From Gonatopus flavifemur (taxonomy: Eukaryota; Arthropoda; Insecta; Hymenoptera; Dryinidae), in assembly GCA_018340375.1 (NCBI GenBank), contig JAFFJZ010000002.1:13038001-13102000 (forward strand): DNA of 64,000 bases. Direction: 5' to 3'. Position numbers and translations under genes: made by a program. This document shows, one piece after another, positions 10,626-24,644 of this stretch. The first letter of the stretch is position 1. Every line of letters starts with the position of its first letter. The notes under the pieces were generated by a model. The model did not search any database. It saw only the letters and a program-made list of their open reading frames with translations, and had not been told where the DNA came from.

Positions 10626-13600
10626 CCCACATCCGAAGCAAGTAGATATTCAATTATTGAATAATTATTTTTTTATTCTTCAATATTTGTAGACGCTCTT
10701 TTTAGGAAAAACCGAATGATATGAATCAGAATAGAAAGCATTACAGCCTAATCTATGACAGTTAACAGATGCAAAACTTATGAGAAATTCAGTGAATTTC
10801 AAATTTGTTCAATAATTTATAAATCGATAGTAAAAAAAATGGCATTTAAAAGAAATATTGATTACGCTTCTCTACGAAGTTTGATAAATCCATTACTGTA
10901 GAGCTTTTTACGGTAAAAAAAAGTGATTATGAGCGAATAGTAGAATTTTCAATCTGGCTAACTGTGGTGTTTCTCAAATTGCTGTTGATAAATCAACAAA
11001 AAAATATATAATATTTCGATGCTGGCAGCTGATGATGTAATATGTGATAGACCGATTCATCTCATTTCACCTATCACATACGTTTTCCTTTTTTTTTTCT
11101 GAAAACTTGCGACTGTCAAACGATAATCTTTATCTTTCCGAAAGAACGAATGTATGTAATTTGCAGGAGTGTCTCATCAAAAAAGAGTTGAGATTACATT
11201 TTGATAATCTTTTATTTAGTCTTATTAATCGTATTACATTTATGATTTTTTCAAGGAGTCTGAAAGACACCTTGAAAATATAATAAATCATATCTATTAG
11301 AAATTAATTACCCTTCGAACACTGATTATTGGCATTTCATTGGACCGATAAAGTCTGAATTGTGTTTGCTGGGTTGGGCCATTCAAGAGTTATTAGTACC
11401 GGGAGCGTAATTCTTATATGCTAGACAGTTCATTAGCATACGATGAGATAAAAGGGAACAGAATTTTTGTATAATAAATGGCAAAGAGTACGTGGAAGAT
11501 TTTATTGGATACGTTGAAGAAAACTATCTACTAAAAAATATCGACGTTTCGTAGGTAAGAATTATATCGGAAAATTAAGGAGATAATAGCATCGTGTTCA
11601 AAAGTGACTCAATAAAATCAAAATATCGCTTTATACAGCATTCTTTTAGAGCATATAGGATTATTGTACAGAGAAATATTTTGATTCTAATGAGCCACTT
11701 TTGGATAGTTTGGAATAAACGATGTGGCTTGTACCACGGCGTTAGTATCTCCGTAAATTTTATCTGTGGTGTATCTTTGAATGAATTGGGTAGTACAAAA
11801 CGGCTAGTCACGGGACTAGTATTTCTTTAATGATCCAAGTAAAGGAGAAAGGAAAGATCAAAAAATATCAAGGAAAGAATGATGATACACATTTGAGCAT
11901 TAATTCATTCAACATTCCTTTATTCATTTTTTTATGAAATTGATATGAAATGATTGAACGAACTCATAGAGAGATCTATGGATTTTAGGAAAAATTATAT
12001 TTGACTTCTTTCAGAGAAAAGTCAGGGAATTTTTATGTCAGAAATCCATCGGAATCTTACATTGATTCATAAAATATATCTTCGAGTATCTACTTATTTT
12101 TGAATCCAGTATCATCGGTAAAGCGTGAACAACAATTCCAGTCATATCGTGAATTTGAATCGAATTACGAATTTGATAAATTGATGGAAATTCCAGTCCA
12201 GTAGAATCTCATCTTCTTCTGTATGTTTGAAATTTGTCCAATGAAGGATTCCTTGATAAATCAAAATTCATTGAGAACTGATGTTTTAATAGAAATCAAG
12301 TCTTGGAACTTATCCAGTTCTCAGATTTCTTTATCCAGAATTTCTTTATTGACGGAATTTGATTTCATATTGAGGAAATAAGACCATCTTTCAAATGTGT
12401 GCGAGTATTCGAATTTTTCGAGTATTTTGTCAAGTTTTCAGAATCTCCACAAATCTGAGGGATAAGATATCATAAACATTTTCGAAAATTCATCGAACAC
12501 TCGGAAAATCATTGAACGTTCGGAAGTTTTCGAGTGCTCGATAAAATTCGAGTAAATGTGTCGTTCATTTAGTACAGAGCATGAACGTTAATTTTGATGT
12601 ACGTGTAAATGCATAGTGGTTCGAATTAATTTACCGATACAATCAACCAGTTGAGAAAAAGTTAATCAAGATTTCAAATAGGTTTCGAAGAATTCATTAT
12701 GAATCCATGAGATTTTTTTGAACTTCTGTACTGTATGGATTAGGAACTTTGCCAAAGAATTTTCGATTTCTTTTATATATTTTTCAATCATTAGGAATGT
12801 CAATGACTTTATCCACAATTCGTCGTCAATTCAAATACATTCGTATATTCTTCATTGAAAAGTTGATTCATAATTTTCTCTAATTCACTATTCAGTGGGT
12901 GAATTGATTCGATGTTGGATTGAAAAATCACACAACGATTTGTGTTTATTGCATTTATGCAGATTATGCTTCATTCATTCCACTTAAACCTGATATAAAA
13001 GCTTCTCAAATAGACTCTGAACATTCGAAATACATAGTTGAAATCAAACTCAGTGCATTCTTTAAAAGAGCAGTAACTAGTCTCGTCAAAAGTATCGTCT
13101 TTTTTTGCTTTCAACTTCCATTCCACCTTCTTCATCGAGATCACATCAGATCAGTTATCCGTACAAAAATAATCAACGAATTACAAATTCAGTTCATAAA
13201 TTGAAGTGTTTTTTTGGTGTCGTACAATCCAATAGCATTTTGAGCCATTTATTTACATTTAGACTGATTTTCAAGAGAGAAAATCTTTAAAATCATTAGG
13301 TTTAGGATTCGATAGGAGCAGGAACAATTGGATTGATTTAGAACAAAACCTAGTAGCAAAATTAGTAGTAGGTATGTATAAAAAACATTGGAACTCGTAA
13401 TTTGAATTGAATTCATAGAGCAGTCAGTTTCAATGTTTAAAAAATACGTTAGTCGAGGAAAAAAATAGTCGTTACATTATTTTCCTAGATATTGGTGCAA
13501 TTTATTAATTTATGATGCTTCATAATGCTCAACTACTACGTCTTTGATGTTTTTCAGAAAATATCATAAAGTGATGAGTTTGATTCGAGAGAACACATCA

Positions 13601-16600
13601 TGTATATTTTATTAACGACATCTTTGAGTAATCTTAGATTTAGAAATTGGGGATTGAACTCGTTCAATCGGAACCCTACCGAAGTTTTGACCCAATCGTG
13701 TATCTCCCCCAGTGAACCTAGTTTTCATGTTCAATTTTTGCAGAGCAGAATTATTTTACAATCATATACCGCTTCTATCTTCACTGAAAAACGCAATCAG
13801 AAGATTGTGATTTTTTACAGGGCTTCTCTCGTCTCTGATGGATTCTCATTTCGTGTTCATATTTTTATAACATTTTGCAGTTCAAGAATGATACAGATTT
13901 TGCGATGACCGAATTCTAATTGTCATTGATAAAACCAAAAACATCAGAGAATTGAAAATTTAAGAACATCCGTATCAAAATTTTATAAATGGATTGGACA
14001 AATTTATACACCTCTCTTTCGAAATCTTTATCTAAATCATCGAATAATAATCTCCTATATATTGTTCAACTTGTACGTGATATTGTTTTCCGATTGGATT
14101 ATTTCGAGGCTTTGAATCTTGGAGATCCGCGGCAAAAAATGATAAAAATATCATTTTGAAGGAATAAAAATCGTTCTATGACTTTCTTAAGCTTCCAAGT
14201 TTTGGATTAATGTTGCCATTAGCAACCACAAAAAAGCAACTCATTCTGTGATAATTAGCTCTGCTACCCCTATAATATGTCGACTCGTGGCAGATCGTTA
14301 GTTCGATGACACTGGATGGTATCAATATCATGCAGAAAGTAACTTAAAATTTATTATGCCGTATCTGTCTATATATATATCATGATTATTATTCACATTG
14401 AAAATGGAACGTATTCATTGCAATATACAGAGTATTCCAGGAAAAATTTCGCACCTCTCAGGGGATAATTCACGATACAAAATCAAAAAACTTGTTCCTT
14501 TGGTGAAATATTAAAAAATGCTCAGTTTTCGACTATTCGGGTGGCGTCCAATTATCTCGGTTTCCTCTTTGCAACAATTACCCCTTGAAAGGGTTGAAAT
14601 GTTTACAGCGACACTTTGTATACCTGCTTGTATTATTATTTGTCATTTTTCAAAAATGCTACTTGATTTTAATTATCTCCATTCAGAATTATCTTCATCA
14701 TTTTTTGCTGTTGACGGGCTCTCCAATTCATCATTTCTTGTCTGATAAAGCCGAATGAAAAATGATTGTCAAACAGTATCTCAGTTTTTTTACGTTAAAA
14801 TATATCATCTCATGTGATCATTTGCAGTGAGTTGAGAAAATTTATGTATCAAAGTGAATATCAAACCAAAATAATTGTCGGAAAAAGGAATTATCAAATT
14901 GATATTGTTCATTTATGTTAAAAAATACTATTATTTCATTGAATCTTATCAAAAATCATAGATCTGAATTATTTGCGTCTACGTTTCTCTGTGTTAAATC
15001 TGTCAACGTGGAATCCGAAATTACTGATTCCTGATTTGCAAAACATTCTGAAACCTCACTTTATTATTATTATTAATTTTTCTTACACAATGAAATCAAA
15101 AACTATTGTTCAACTTGTAACTATGGGTATTCAATTTTCACGTCATCCTATATTAATTTGTTCATACGGATTGTATATTTTTGGTCTTACGAATTGTTTT
15201 TTTAATTATTCTCGATGTTAACAGATTCATTGTTACTGAATGTATACAAGAAAGATTATCATGTCATGTCATGTCATCATAGTATGAATTAAAATCAGAC
15301 GCATCATGAGCAAATGAAGAAACCCTTGTATAAAGGAAGGAACAGTATTCCATTCCTATTAGCATGGAGAGAAAATAAAGACAAATCATGATTTTTCTAT
15401 TATTCTTTGGCTTAAAGTATAAAACAGTGAATTTGCTCAATTTTATTAAACTGCAGAAACTGTTGATTGATCACAATTTCTACCAATCAACAGCGTACTA
15501 AATACTACAGCATGATGATGTCATTTAGATCTAATAATGAAATATTGATGTGAAATTGAATTGCCAACATTCGTATTTGATGAATATAAATGTCAAACGA
15601 AGGAATGTATTGATATTGGAGAATAATTTTGTTTTTCATTGAATTCGAAACGAATGACTGCAATTTTGAATTAGCCTATATCCATGTAGTATGAAATTTG
15701 TTGATAATGTAGGTTGTGCAAAGCGTCTGTCTTGAAATGAACTGTTAAAAAATGAAGAATAACATTCCCGAAGATTGTACCTTCGTAATTACTTTACGCG
15801 ACACATTAATTGATATTTTCCTCCACTTGAGTGTGTTTGTAATGTTATGCTGTTGGAGTTTGAATCGTTTATTGAAATGAATTCATGTTTGAACAACACA
15901 ATATTCAGCTTTTAGAGACCAAAAATCTTGCAGTACACTCTTTAAACGATGTTTTCGGTTCCAAGAAGTTCATTCGAAGCGGAAAATAACGATGGTTCAT
16001 CAGATTTTGTGAGTTTAAAATTTTGATGCGTTTCTATAAACGATTCAAACTTGAAGAACATTTCATATGTTTTATACGCAATGATGTTTTGTGCTACATG
16101 GATTACGCTGAAAATATGTAAAAATAATGATAATGTGTAATGAAAACCTACGCACATTTGTTTAAGTATCTTCGAACGTACTATAATCGGTGAATTCATT
16201 TTTTGTTATTAATTTGAGAGTATTTTATACATGACTGTGATTGAATATGATCAAATGATGTTTTTTTCTTGCGAAGCAAAAGGGTAGCTCGGTTGAGAGT
16301 GCTCATCACCATGACTAGTTGAGGAAATCTCATTTTATAACTATTTTAGTATCAGTTTAAAAAATAACATTCGAATTGTAAGATACCTAATTATGTAATT
16401 GAAATTTGTATGAAGTCGTTGAAATAATAATAAAATTATAAGGTTACTCTGTGAATTATTCATTCCTATTCCTAACTTGCTCTTGTATATTGAAAATTCA
16501 ATGTATCCTAAACAGAGCAATGGTTAGTTCATTCATTTTTTTTTCAAATAATTCATGGGGAAGATTCAAGATTTAGTGACTCTCCTAGGAATGTATGTGC

Positions 16601-17683
16601 ATCAATCATAACGAAAATACTTCCATTGATTAGAGTGACTATCCTGTAAACACTATTGAATAGATTCAAACAAAAAGGGATTGAAAAAAAGCATCATCGA
16701 CACAAATAAAAATGCCTAAAGAATGGTTTAAATTGTATTAAATTTTTGTCTTGCTTTCAGCGACGTTTCAACAGAGCAATCAGAAACAATGCTTATGATA
16801 TTTGAATAAGAATTTTCGCTGATGAAGTTTGATGTAAGGATTAATCCCCCCTAATAACAGTGTGAAGCAAATATTTGAACATACTCAACCATAGTTTGAA
16901 ACAGGTTGCAGGGTCGTTGCATGACCAAATGTAACAACTTATTCAAGTTCTAATCGGATTTCACCTAGAATTCATGGAATAAATGCCGTGTAAGATGCAG
17001 ATGGAGCCTAATTAACACTTGGACACAAAAAAGACACCCACAAACAAGGTCAGAAAAGTTTCCGTTATTTATCCGGATTCTATTCGGTTGTATCTATCAA
17101 AATGAATGAGGATTTTATTCAATGAAGACTCCCAAAAATTACATCCTGAACCCGAGGCATGAGGCTCTGAATTTTTGGTATACAAAACCTATCCGTCCTG
17201 ACGAAAATGCAATGTTTAAACAGTACACGGAGAGTGTTCGCACAATGAGAGAATTTGTGCTATTTCCCACTGTCTGATCCCAGGGAGAAAAATTCACAAG
17301 AGACCTTTGGAAGTCCCCAAAAACATCTCAAACCATCTGAAATATCCTGAATATCCTTGCATATCACTTGAACTCTCTGAAAAACTCTTGAATTTATAAA
17401 ATTTTCAAAGAATTTTTTTAACAGCGGGGTAATGAGAATTCATTATGGATCCTTTCGTATCCGCTTAAAGTCGTACGAGTAGATTCATGTATTCAATCAA
17501 GCCAATATTTATACTGTTGCGAATACATTCATATTAATCATTAGCTTTTAATTCATAGTAATTATAAACTTCAATCATGAACCGGTAAAATGAGAAAGAG
17601 TTTCATACAAATATTGTATAGAATATTGTGATGCAATTTTTCTTTCGTCATAGATATGTATTGAAAAGTTTTGTTGAGGGATT
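10626..17683. other. Rassf 3' flank and 7 kb of AT-rich DNA without supported genes
   Basis: The Rassf 3' UTR must start at 10626. Candidate AATAAA signals are at 11282, near 11474 and near 11611, and I cannot choose between them. The rest is AT-rich with short, non-overlapping open frames on both strands and no recognisable domain. A short tandem of ATGTC lies at about 15256-15279. A weak inverted pair (CGAGTATTCGAATTTT / AAATTCGAGTAAATG, about 12403-12560) may be a decayed foldback. Confidence 0.35.
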
Positions 17684-17974
17684 TTGAACCGTGCATTCAT
17701 GTGCTTGGTGCAAGAAGGGCTCGAATACCGGAGCAAAAAAATAATCAAACAAAGAAATAAAGAAAGTATAGATCGTGCACGGGGCGCACGGAGTTTTTGT
17801 GTTCATCCTGTGATTTCTATGGTTATCGGAGGTTTGCAAATGCACTGCAAAGGGGGAAAATCCATAAGACTTGCGACTGCGCCTTGGTTAACGTCAAGAA
17901 ATCCACGCGATTCTCGGCATACCACCTTCTTCGCATGTGAAATCGACAATGCTTCGCTTATGGTCCATTTCTGA
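17684..17974 (+). other. GC-richer patch with open frames on both strands, unassigned
   Basis: This 290-bp patch is clearly less AT-rich than its surroundings, includes a GTGCACGGGGCGCACGG palindrome at about 17776-17792, and is open for 96 codons on plus. The translation shows no domain I recognise. It could be an exon, a regulatory island or chance. Confidence 0.25.
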
Positions 17975-18450
17975 TGTCTCATAGTAATTGAAAAAAGAGG
18001 AATACTTCACCGTGGTGTCGATGGAATAAGTGCGTTTGTCAATTTTCAAATACAAGAAGAATGAAACTGAGGACAGATACAATTTTTGGAGTAGCATTTG
18101 CCGCAATCGTGAAATAATAAACCACCAAATTGTGTGAAAATAATTGAAATTCGGGCTTGGTAAAATGCTTTAGACAGCAAAAAGAGTTCTTTGAAGAATT
18201 CTTTGCTATCTGGGACATAAAATTGTATCTATGTCTCAATTTACAGTAAATTCTTTTGGACCGTGAACTTCAAAGCGTTTTGGTATCTGAATCCTCTCTT
18301 TCAATGTTGATTGAAATTCCAAGCGTGTCCCAAAAAGCCGGGTCTGAAAACCGTTGGAATGATTTGTTGAATAATGCATAAAATAGTTTCAAATAAACAA
18401 ATCATGTCGCTGTTGTGGATCAAACTGAGCAGAAAAATATTCCATTATAA

Positions 18451-18760
18451 ATAACACTGGTCAACAGCCATTTTGGCGCTTGAGGTTTGAGAACTGATTC
18501 AGAGTAGTTTTGGAGCACTGAATACGAAAACAATATCAGATTTGTTAGATCAGCTCGTTTTTTATAAATATTTATACAAGTATGAAATTCATCAATTACA
18601 TGAATTTTATATGAGAATTATGTATAAAAGGTGATAGAAAGTGAGCTGATCCAAGCAATTTGGTATTCTTTTCGCATTCAACGCATCAAAAGCACTCCAA
18701 GTCAGTTACCAAACCTCGGACACCAGAGAAGAAGATTTTTGTTGTTGATCTGTGTAATTG
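18451..18760. repeat. Dispersed repeat (family C, copy 1, uninterrupted)
   Basis: Begins ATAACACTGGTCAACAGCC and continues through GCTTGAGGTTTGAGAAC, AAAGTGAGCTGATC and ATTCAACGCATCAAA to GTTGATCTGTGTAATT. The same order of blocks is found at 30095-30635, where a MITE splits it. The 83-codon open frame at 18631-18882 lies in this repeat and is not taken as a gene. Confidence 0.78.
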
Positions 18761-20356
18761 ACAATCACACGTATAAAAATGAACTATTCATTATCTTTCA
18801 ATTTCTGATAGAGCGATTAAAATCTGTGTATTCCAGTTTCTGTAAATTTTTAGAATTACATATAAATCATATACAATTCTGAACATCCTTCCACACGAGT
18901 TGTAAACTGTTTCACAATTCAATCAGAATTTTATTCCGTATCTCTTAATCTCTATACAATTGATTGAAAAAGTTATATTGTTTGGAATACAAATTGATTC
19001 GATCGAATGCAAAGAGTTCTCAAGTTACGTTTGAGGCAGTTGACAAAGCTATTTTTGAAAATCAATACCCATTTGTATTTCCTCAAAGGAATCCAGGAAA
19101 CGTAATCGTTTTCATTAAAATTTCCAATTTCTTTGAACAGTTTCGAATGGATATAATTTTTCCCAGGAGGGTTGATTCGTTCATAAAGTTTTACTTTGAT
19201 AAAACAATCTTTTGGGATCGATAGAAGAATATATTTCCAAAAAAAAAGTGGGAGGGCATCGAAGTACATCGGTAAAATATTGTGACCTCATTCATCAGTG
19301 CTGAGATCAATAATCATTTCACAATTTTTTGAAATCAATCGAATACTAGCTGATCGTATGATTTCGTGTTACGTTTTAATAATCTGTTTTCTCACTGCTA
19401 TATTTTTTCATAGTAATTTTGAATATAAAACATCACGTGAATGCATTGTTAACAATCCGTAAAGAGGAACATAAATGATACTAAAATTCAGAGTACATAA
19501 CAAAAGGGTGAATCGCGCACCGAGAAGAGCATTCGTTGAGCTTTTCGTTAAGTTTCCAACGGGAGAATTATGAATAAAGCTGAGAACGGAGTCGAAGAAT
19601 GATATCAAAGAAACGAACATTTCAAAGAAAGTGTTTTATGCTAGTGGAAACATAGAACAAAAAATAACAATTTTTCGAAGAGTTCAAAAAGAAATTGAAG
19701 AAATATATATTGAGATTGTTTCGAAGTACAATAATGAACAAATTAAATCAATTCGATCAAGTGCTCAATTCTTTTCTTACAGGCTCGTTGATTTTTTTCT
19801 AGCATTGGGAAACGGGTTTGCCTGTTGATCGGGGTAAATTTTGCGATGATGAAATATTGTGAGTGATTCAATATACGTTGCGAAATGAACGGGGGATCTC
19901 ACTACGTTGTTCTCGAATCGTTTTGATTACAAATTGTTTCTCATTTCATGAAATACATCCAAGGTGTTTTAGAAGTTTGATGTGAATCACAATAGCCACT
20001 TTGAAAGATAAATACACTGTGGCTGAAAAGGTCCAAAACTTTTCTACAATTCATGCGTGAAAATGGAAATAATTAATTCAAGGATTGTAAAGGGTCAGAA
20101 TAGCTATGAAATAGTGATTCGCGAATCTTGATGGATCCACATCTTTTATATGAAATATCACTCGAGTTTCGATACAAATTTCATAAAATTCGACTGAAAC
20201 TCAAGAGTTGTTTTTTTTTATATAAAAGATTCAATTCGTTGAGAGTCGTACAATTCTACTATTAATTAATCAATTTAAAATGATGAGTTCTCATCGCAGT
20301 ATGCAACTGCAAGAATAAAAAATCTGTGACAAAATTAGAATCGACCATTGCAGACA
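18761..20356. other. AT-rich stretch, no supported gene
   Basis: There are open frames of 60-100 codons on both strands at 18964-19269 and 19408-19828, overlapping each other, Phe/Ile-rich and without domains. I see no clear repeats. Confidence 0.3.
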
Positions 20357-20567
20357 GTTTCACCTCACGGAGGAAAAAAAATTCGCTGTGACAGCAAAAC
20401 CTGATTTCGCTGGGTACTTTTAGTTGGAACGGGAAATTTTTAAAAGTCGTTGTCATTGCCAACAAGATCGCTGTGATAGCAAATAGTTTGCGCTTACAGC
20501 AAGAAAATTTGCTGTTCCAGCAAACTTAGATGCCGCTATCACAACAAATTTCTTCTTTCTCCGTGAA
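20357..20567. mobile_element. CAGCAAA-type foldback element (family D, copy 1)
   Basis: Bounded by TCACGGAGGAAAAAAA on the left and TTTCTTCTTTCTCCGTGA on the right. The interior is a chain of GACAGCAAA, TTCGCTG, CAGCAAATTT and TTTGCTGTTCCAGCAAA units in both orientations. Relatives are at 34060-34247, 34908-35160 and 56779-57131. Minus-strand open frames here are by-products of the repeat. Confidence 0.78.
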
Positions 20568-20696
20568 TGCCCTGAAAATTTTCCAAGACGGATGTTATGG
20601 AGGAAACAGAAGCTGAAGAAAGTCCGCAAAAGCATTCTTCTGCAATGTAATGCGTCACAAGTGACATTTTCAAAGGAATTTAAGAAATCACCTTAG

Positions 20697-20875
20697 TTAA
20701 ACCTTGAATCTTGTACAATGTTCAGACCAAATCCTATTCAAGCATTTGTCAATGAGATTTAATCAGATCAATGTATCTTTTCTATGTCATTCTGATTGAA
20801 TCTTGTACAATGTTCTGATCAAATCCCATTAAATTTAATTTCATCAAATTTTACGGCCTTTTTTAACCAGGGCAG
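20697..20875. repeat. Element with internal direct repeat, ending TTTTTTAACCAGGG
   Basis: TTGAATCTTGTACAATGTTC followed by (A/T)GA(C/T)CAAATCC occurs at about 20703 and again at about 20800. The stretch ends in TTTTTTAACCAGGGC, like the CCCTGGTAAAAA ends of other elements in the window. The left end is not clear. Confidence 0.45.
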
Positions 20876-21239
20876 TTTCCAGAGTTCTTCGTTCCCATCA
20901 CCCGATTAGTTTTTACAATCCAAACTTGTCTATCTCACACAACGGATCAAACGGTGCTTCGAAAACACCGAAATCGATATTGATTTTTTGACTCAAGATT
21001 ATGATGGAAAGATTATTTTCACGATATAAAATTTACGATCCGCGAGGGATGTTTTCACTTTATATCGGAAGAGTGATCAAATTCGCTAATGTACGAAAGC
21101 ATTCTCCGTAATACTTCTTACATTCAAGTCAGAACAACTAAGTCAGAACTTTTCCGCATCCATAGTTACATTCATGAAAACTTTTTACTTTAATCTGATT
21201 CTTGAGAATACTTTGTTGAAGTTCCCATTATGAACAGTC

Positions 21240-21480
21240 AAGTTTGGCGAAGGGAGATCTGTACCAGCGTATATATATAAGAATGTTTCAGATCGATCAG
21301 GTTTTTCGCTCATTCCTCTTTCGTACACGAAAGCCTTGTAGCTATTTTGTACGAGGGGTGAAGTAGATACGGACTTTTTCGTGTCAGTCGGCTACCGACG
21401 TTGAATAGATCTTTGTCTGTGTTATATCAGTCTACATGTACAAAGCACTAGAGAAGTACAGAAACTTACATGGTAAACGC
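21240..21480 (+). promoter_or_regulatory. Possible promoter / 5' leader patch
   Basis: TATATATAAG at 21273-21282 is followed by TCATTC at 21311 and TCAGTC (arthropod initiator consensus) at 21384-21389, in a stretch that is less AT-rich than its flanks. GGTAAAC at about 21472 could be a splice donor. The spacing of TATA to initiator is not ideal and no downstream coding exon is linked to it. Confidence 0.2.
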
Positions 21481-22529
21481 CAGAGGGAGAATTCAGAAGT
21501 GTGCGTAATGGTTGATTCATGTTAACTACTCATACGTCTGTGCATACAAGTTTTTGTCTATACGTGAATGCAAATTCAAACGTACAAATTAATACAGATC
21601 CTCGCTTTGACAACATCAATCTTTTGTTCTTCGTGAACAGAGCGTACCGAAACTCTGTGAAAGACTGATGGATGTTAGATTTATCATTCAAAAAGGAATC
21701 ATATTTTATTTCATCACTTTTTGAAAAATGTATCGCCCTTTATGTTGAATCTGTCGAAAAGAAATGTGGGTTGCAGTTTTTCCCGATCAAATTCTAATGA
21801 GAATTCTTGGAATCTGAATTTGACTTGCGATTGAAAGCATTCATTCGCACAGTTTGGAAACTTTATCGAAGCACGATACGAGTTCCCTTCCAACTGTTAA
21901 GTTCGAATTCTCCGGACATGCACGCACATCGAATTCAATAACAGAGCGTGAAATTAAAGCATTTTATTGACCGTAGAATGAATAAAATCCTTTCAAATGT
22001 CAATTCTAGCAATCCAGGTTGTTCTTTGTGTTGCAACTTGATCTTTTTGTTCTTATAATTCAACGTTTTATTTAATTTCTGAAGAAAATTCTCAAAAGTT
22101 GATTGTGATCAAGTGTTCCTCATTCGTTTGAGGGAAGTTTCGAACAAATTCATGTTGAGGTTTTTCCCAAAATCTTGTGCTGTATGATGTACAAAATCTT
22201 CTTATATTATTAAAATCAAGGGCGACTCACTCGACCTCTCGTCACACGATGTATCGTAAGAATCATCAATTTTCCAGGAGTTTTGATCAATTATGCAAGA
22301 ATTGATACACGAGTGATGCACATTTCAAGTAAGAATAATTGAATTTCAAATTTACATGGAAAATTTTCCAAGTAAGTTGACAAGAAATCTTCTGTAAATT
22401 ATTCTCTTGTTCTACGTTTTAATAAACTACATTGCACAGAATTTCTGAATAATGAATCTAGTACCATAATTATGTTCATTCGAAATCAATTTGGAGTTCC
22501 TTTGCTTTCAAACGTTGAGTCTGAAATTC
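21481..22529. other. AT-rich stretch, nothing supported
   Basis: There are no open frames of note, and I see no repeats or RNA gene signatures. Confidence 0.25.
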
Positions 22530-23840
22530 ATTTTTCACCCTTCTTGTTAACGTAATTTTTTTTCCATTATACCTTTTTCCTTATTCTTCAGAAGTTCTCT
22601 TCCACGCTCCTAAATTAATTCTTATATTATTTTTCTTTCTTTTTTCTCATTACTTCCCGCCTTTTGTTTTCACAAGTCCATTCCTCGCGTCATTTACACT
22701 ATACATTTTTTCCTTGTCCTTGTTTTTTGACTACACCTTTTCGAATCAATCCAACTCGTCTTCAGTATTTTTTTAAAACAATTTTTTCTTAAACTCTATC
22801 GTCACCGAGGGTGGACAAGGAGAAAGGAATAGAGGTGAAATCTCCCTTCATTTCATCCTCTCGACTCTACACACCCTCCTATCTACGAACGTCAGTATAT
22901 AATTAATCTCCCTCTCTGGCCTTTCCCTATTAAACTAAATCCGAACTAAGTTAATTTCCAGTACATCCTCCTTTTTTCGTTACGTCAGGTACTCTTTTAT
23001 TCCATTTGTTTGAATCCCGTTATATCTTTCTAATCCTCCATTCTTAGTTTTCTTAGCTTTTGACCTTTTATGTCTTATGCGTTGTACTCCTATAAGAGGA
23101 GAAACAATTAAAGTAGAAGGTCAGGAGAAAAAGTGAAGTGGAAAAAAGATAAGAAGGAACCTTCCCTTTCTCTAATCTCTAACCTCTTTCTACTGTTGTT
23201 AATCTTCTCTTTACTGACCTATTTCGTTTATTCTTTTTTTTTTGGTTTTTCATTTTTTTTGTCCTTGTATCCATAATTTTCTTCTCCTGTTATGTTAAAT
23301 TTTGTGCTAAACCACTTTTCTCATAAGCTTTATCTGCTCCATTTGTTTTGATGAATCTAATTAGGCGATGAACAAGACAGAAGTTATTATTTTGTTATTC
23401 TTTCTGTAATGGGCGTACTCACACTCGTTTGCTAATTCAACATCTGTATATCATCGAACCTGAATTGGATCACCCCATTATTCCACGAATTTTTTTCTCT
23501 CATTCCTGCTTTTAACTGTTATTCCTTGACCCCAGCGTCTGACCAGTACTCCCTGCATCCACTTCTTATGATCATCATCTCATCCAAGCTTCATTCCAAT
23601 GATCCTTTTCATTTCCTCAATTCCTCATTTGAGCTCTCCGTACTCTTCTACCGTTTTGGATCTCATCCTTATAACCAGTTCCCGCCTTCTACCCTGTCAT
23701 TACCTTAGACTCTTGTTTGTACAGCTTGTCAATTTCGATCTCGTCTTGAGTTTGCGCCTTATTTCTTATCTCAATTCTTTTCATGCCTTCTTCTATTGTT
23801 CACTTCCATTTTGTTTGTTTTCGGTGCTTATTCTGGAAAG
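22530..23840 (+). other. 1.3-kb pyrimidine-rich, strand-asymmetric tract
   Basis: The plus strand is strikingly C/T-rich over about 1.3 kb (many runs such as TTTTTCCTT, CTTTCTTTTTTCTC, CCCTCTCTGGCC), with brief purine islands at about 22808-22843 and 23096-23159. The 196-codon open frame 23599-24189 falls largely here and is low-complexity. The tract could be a transcribed non-coding region or a composition-biased intron. It is not coding as far as I can see. Confidence 0.5.
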
Positions 23841-24062
23841 AATGAATCAAGAGAATCAACAATACAAGGAAACCGTAGGTTCTTGTCGAGAAAAGTATTC
23901 GATGTTATATGAATATAATATAAAAAATCAGAATATTCCGGAGGTTGTAGGAAACTCTCTCTTCAATATATTTTGTATTTTTTATCTGTTTCCAATCCTA
24001 CGATCTTCAAATAGTTTCCTTGAGGGAATTCACGCTTTTTCTCCAAAAAAAATTGGGGGAAA

Positions 24063-24112
24063 AATAAAGCGTTTTGGTCAGAATGAAGTAACTTTCCCTA
24101 AGGGTTGTTGTT
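24063..24112 (+). repeat. Short repeat shared with 41131-41172
   Basis: The block GCGTTTTGGTCAGAAT(G/T)AAG followed by TAA(C/A)TTTCCCTAAGGG occurs at both positions in the same orientation. It is probably the terminal part of a longer dispersed element. Confidence 0.6.
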
Positions 24113-24341
24113 CATCAAAGGAAGTTTTTCTCTCTTCGCGGCTCCTGTGCTTCATTTCCTTTTTCAATTCAATTTTGAGTTTCTCTTAAAGTTTCGATTT
24201 TGGAGATTCTGAGATTATTTTGACTGATCATTCGAATCTGAAGGGCACGTTAATGCTCCTTTCTTAGCTAGTCGATCGGTACTTTCATCTTCTGTACTCA
24301 TTGTCTTTGCTTAGCCACACGGAAAGACAGAGGTTATGATT

Positions 24342-24548
24342 ATTCAGAAAAATGACTGACAATTTAGGGAAAAAGAGTATCGCTGAAGAATTTTCGTAGT
24401 AATTCGTCAAAAGTTGATAAATTCACTGTAAACAATAACAATAAAACCATGGACGTTTAGTATTTTCATTACGAATTTTTGATAACCTTACTGTAAAGAT
24501 TTCTCAGCGGTGTTCTTTTTCCCCAAACTGATAGTCATTGTTCTGAAT
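24342..24548. mobile_element. Foldback element, ATTCAGAA(A/C)AATGAC arms
   Basis: ATTCAGAAAAATGACTGAC on the left is mirrored by GATAGTCATTGTTCTGAAT on the right, with GGGAAAAAGA(G/A) and ACTGTAA blocks mirrored inside. CACACGGAAAGACAG sits just left, so the true end may be at 24316. Confidence 0.65.
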
Positions 24549-24644
24549 GTTAATAAATGTTATTCAAGTATTGATAACTTTTTTCTTTCCCTGCAGTTCA
24601 GTACATTCTCGCACTCTAGGATCCGCTTTGAAGTGACTGTGTAT

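Noticed and set aside
15256..15279. ATGTC tandem, also AT tandem at about 44169-44203, GT at 63109 and C13 at 58818
   Set aside because: Ordinary short microsatellites with no further structure.
23599..24189. 196-codon plus-strand open frame, the longest in the window outside Rassf
   Set aside because: Sits in the pyrimidine-rich tract, which lacks A-starting stops; Ser/Leu/Phe-rich, and its end covers a dispersed repeat.
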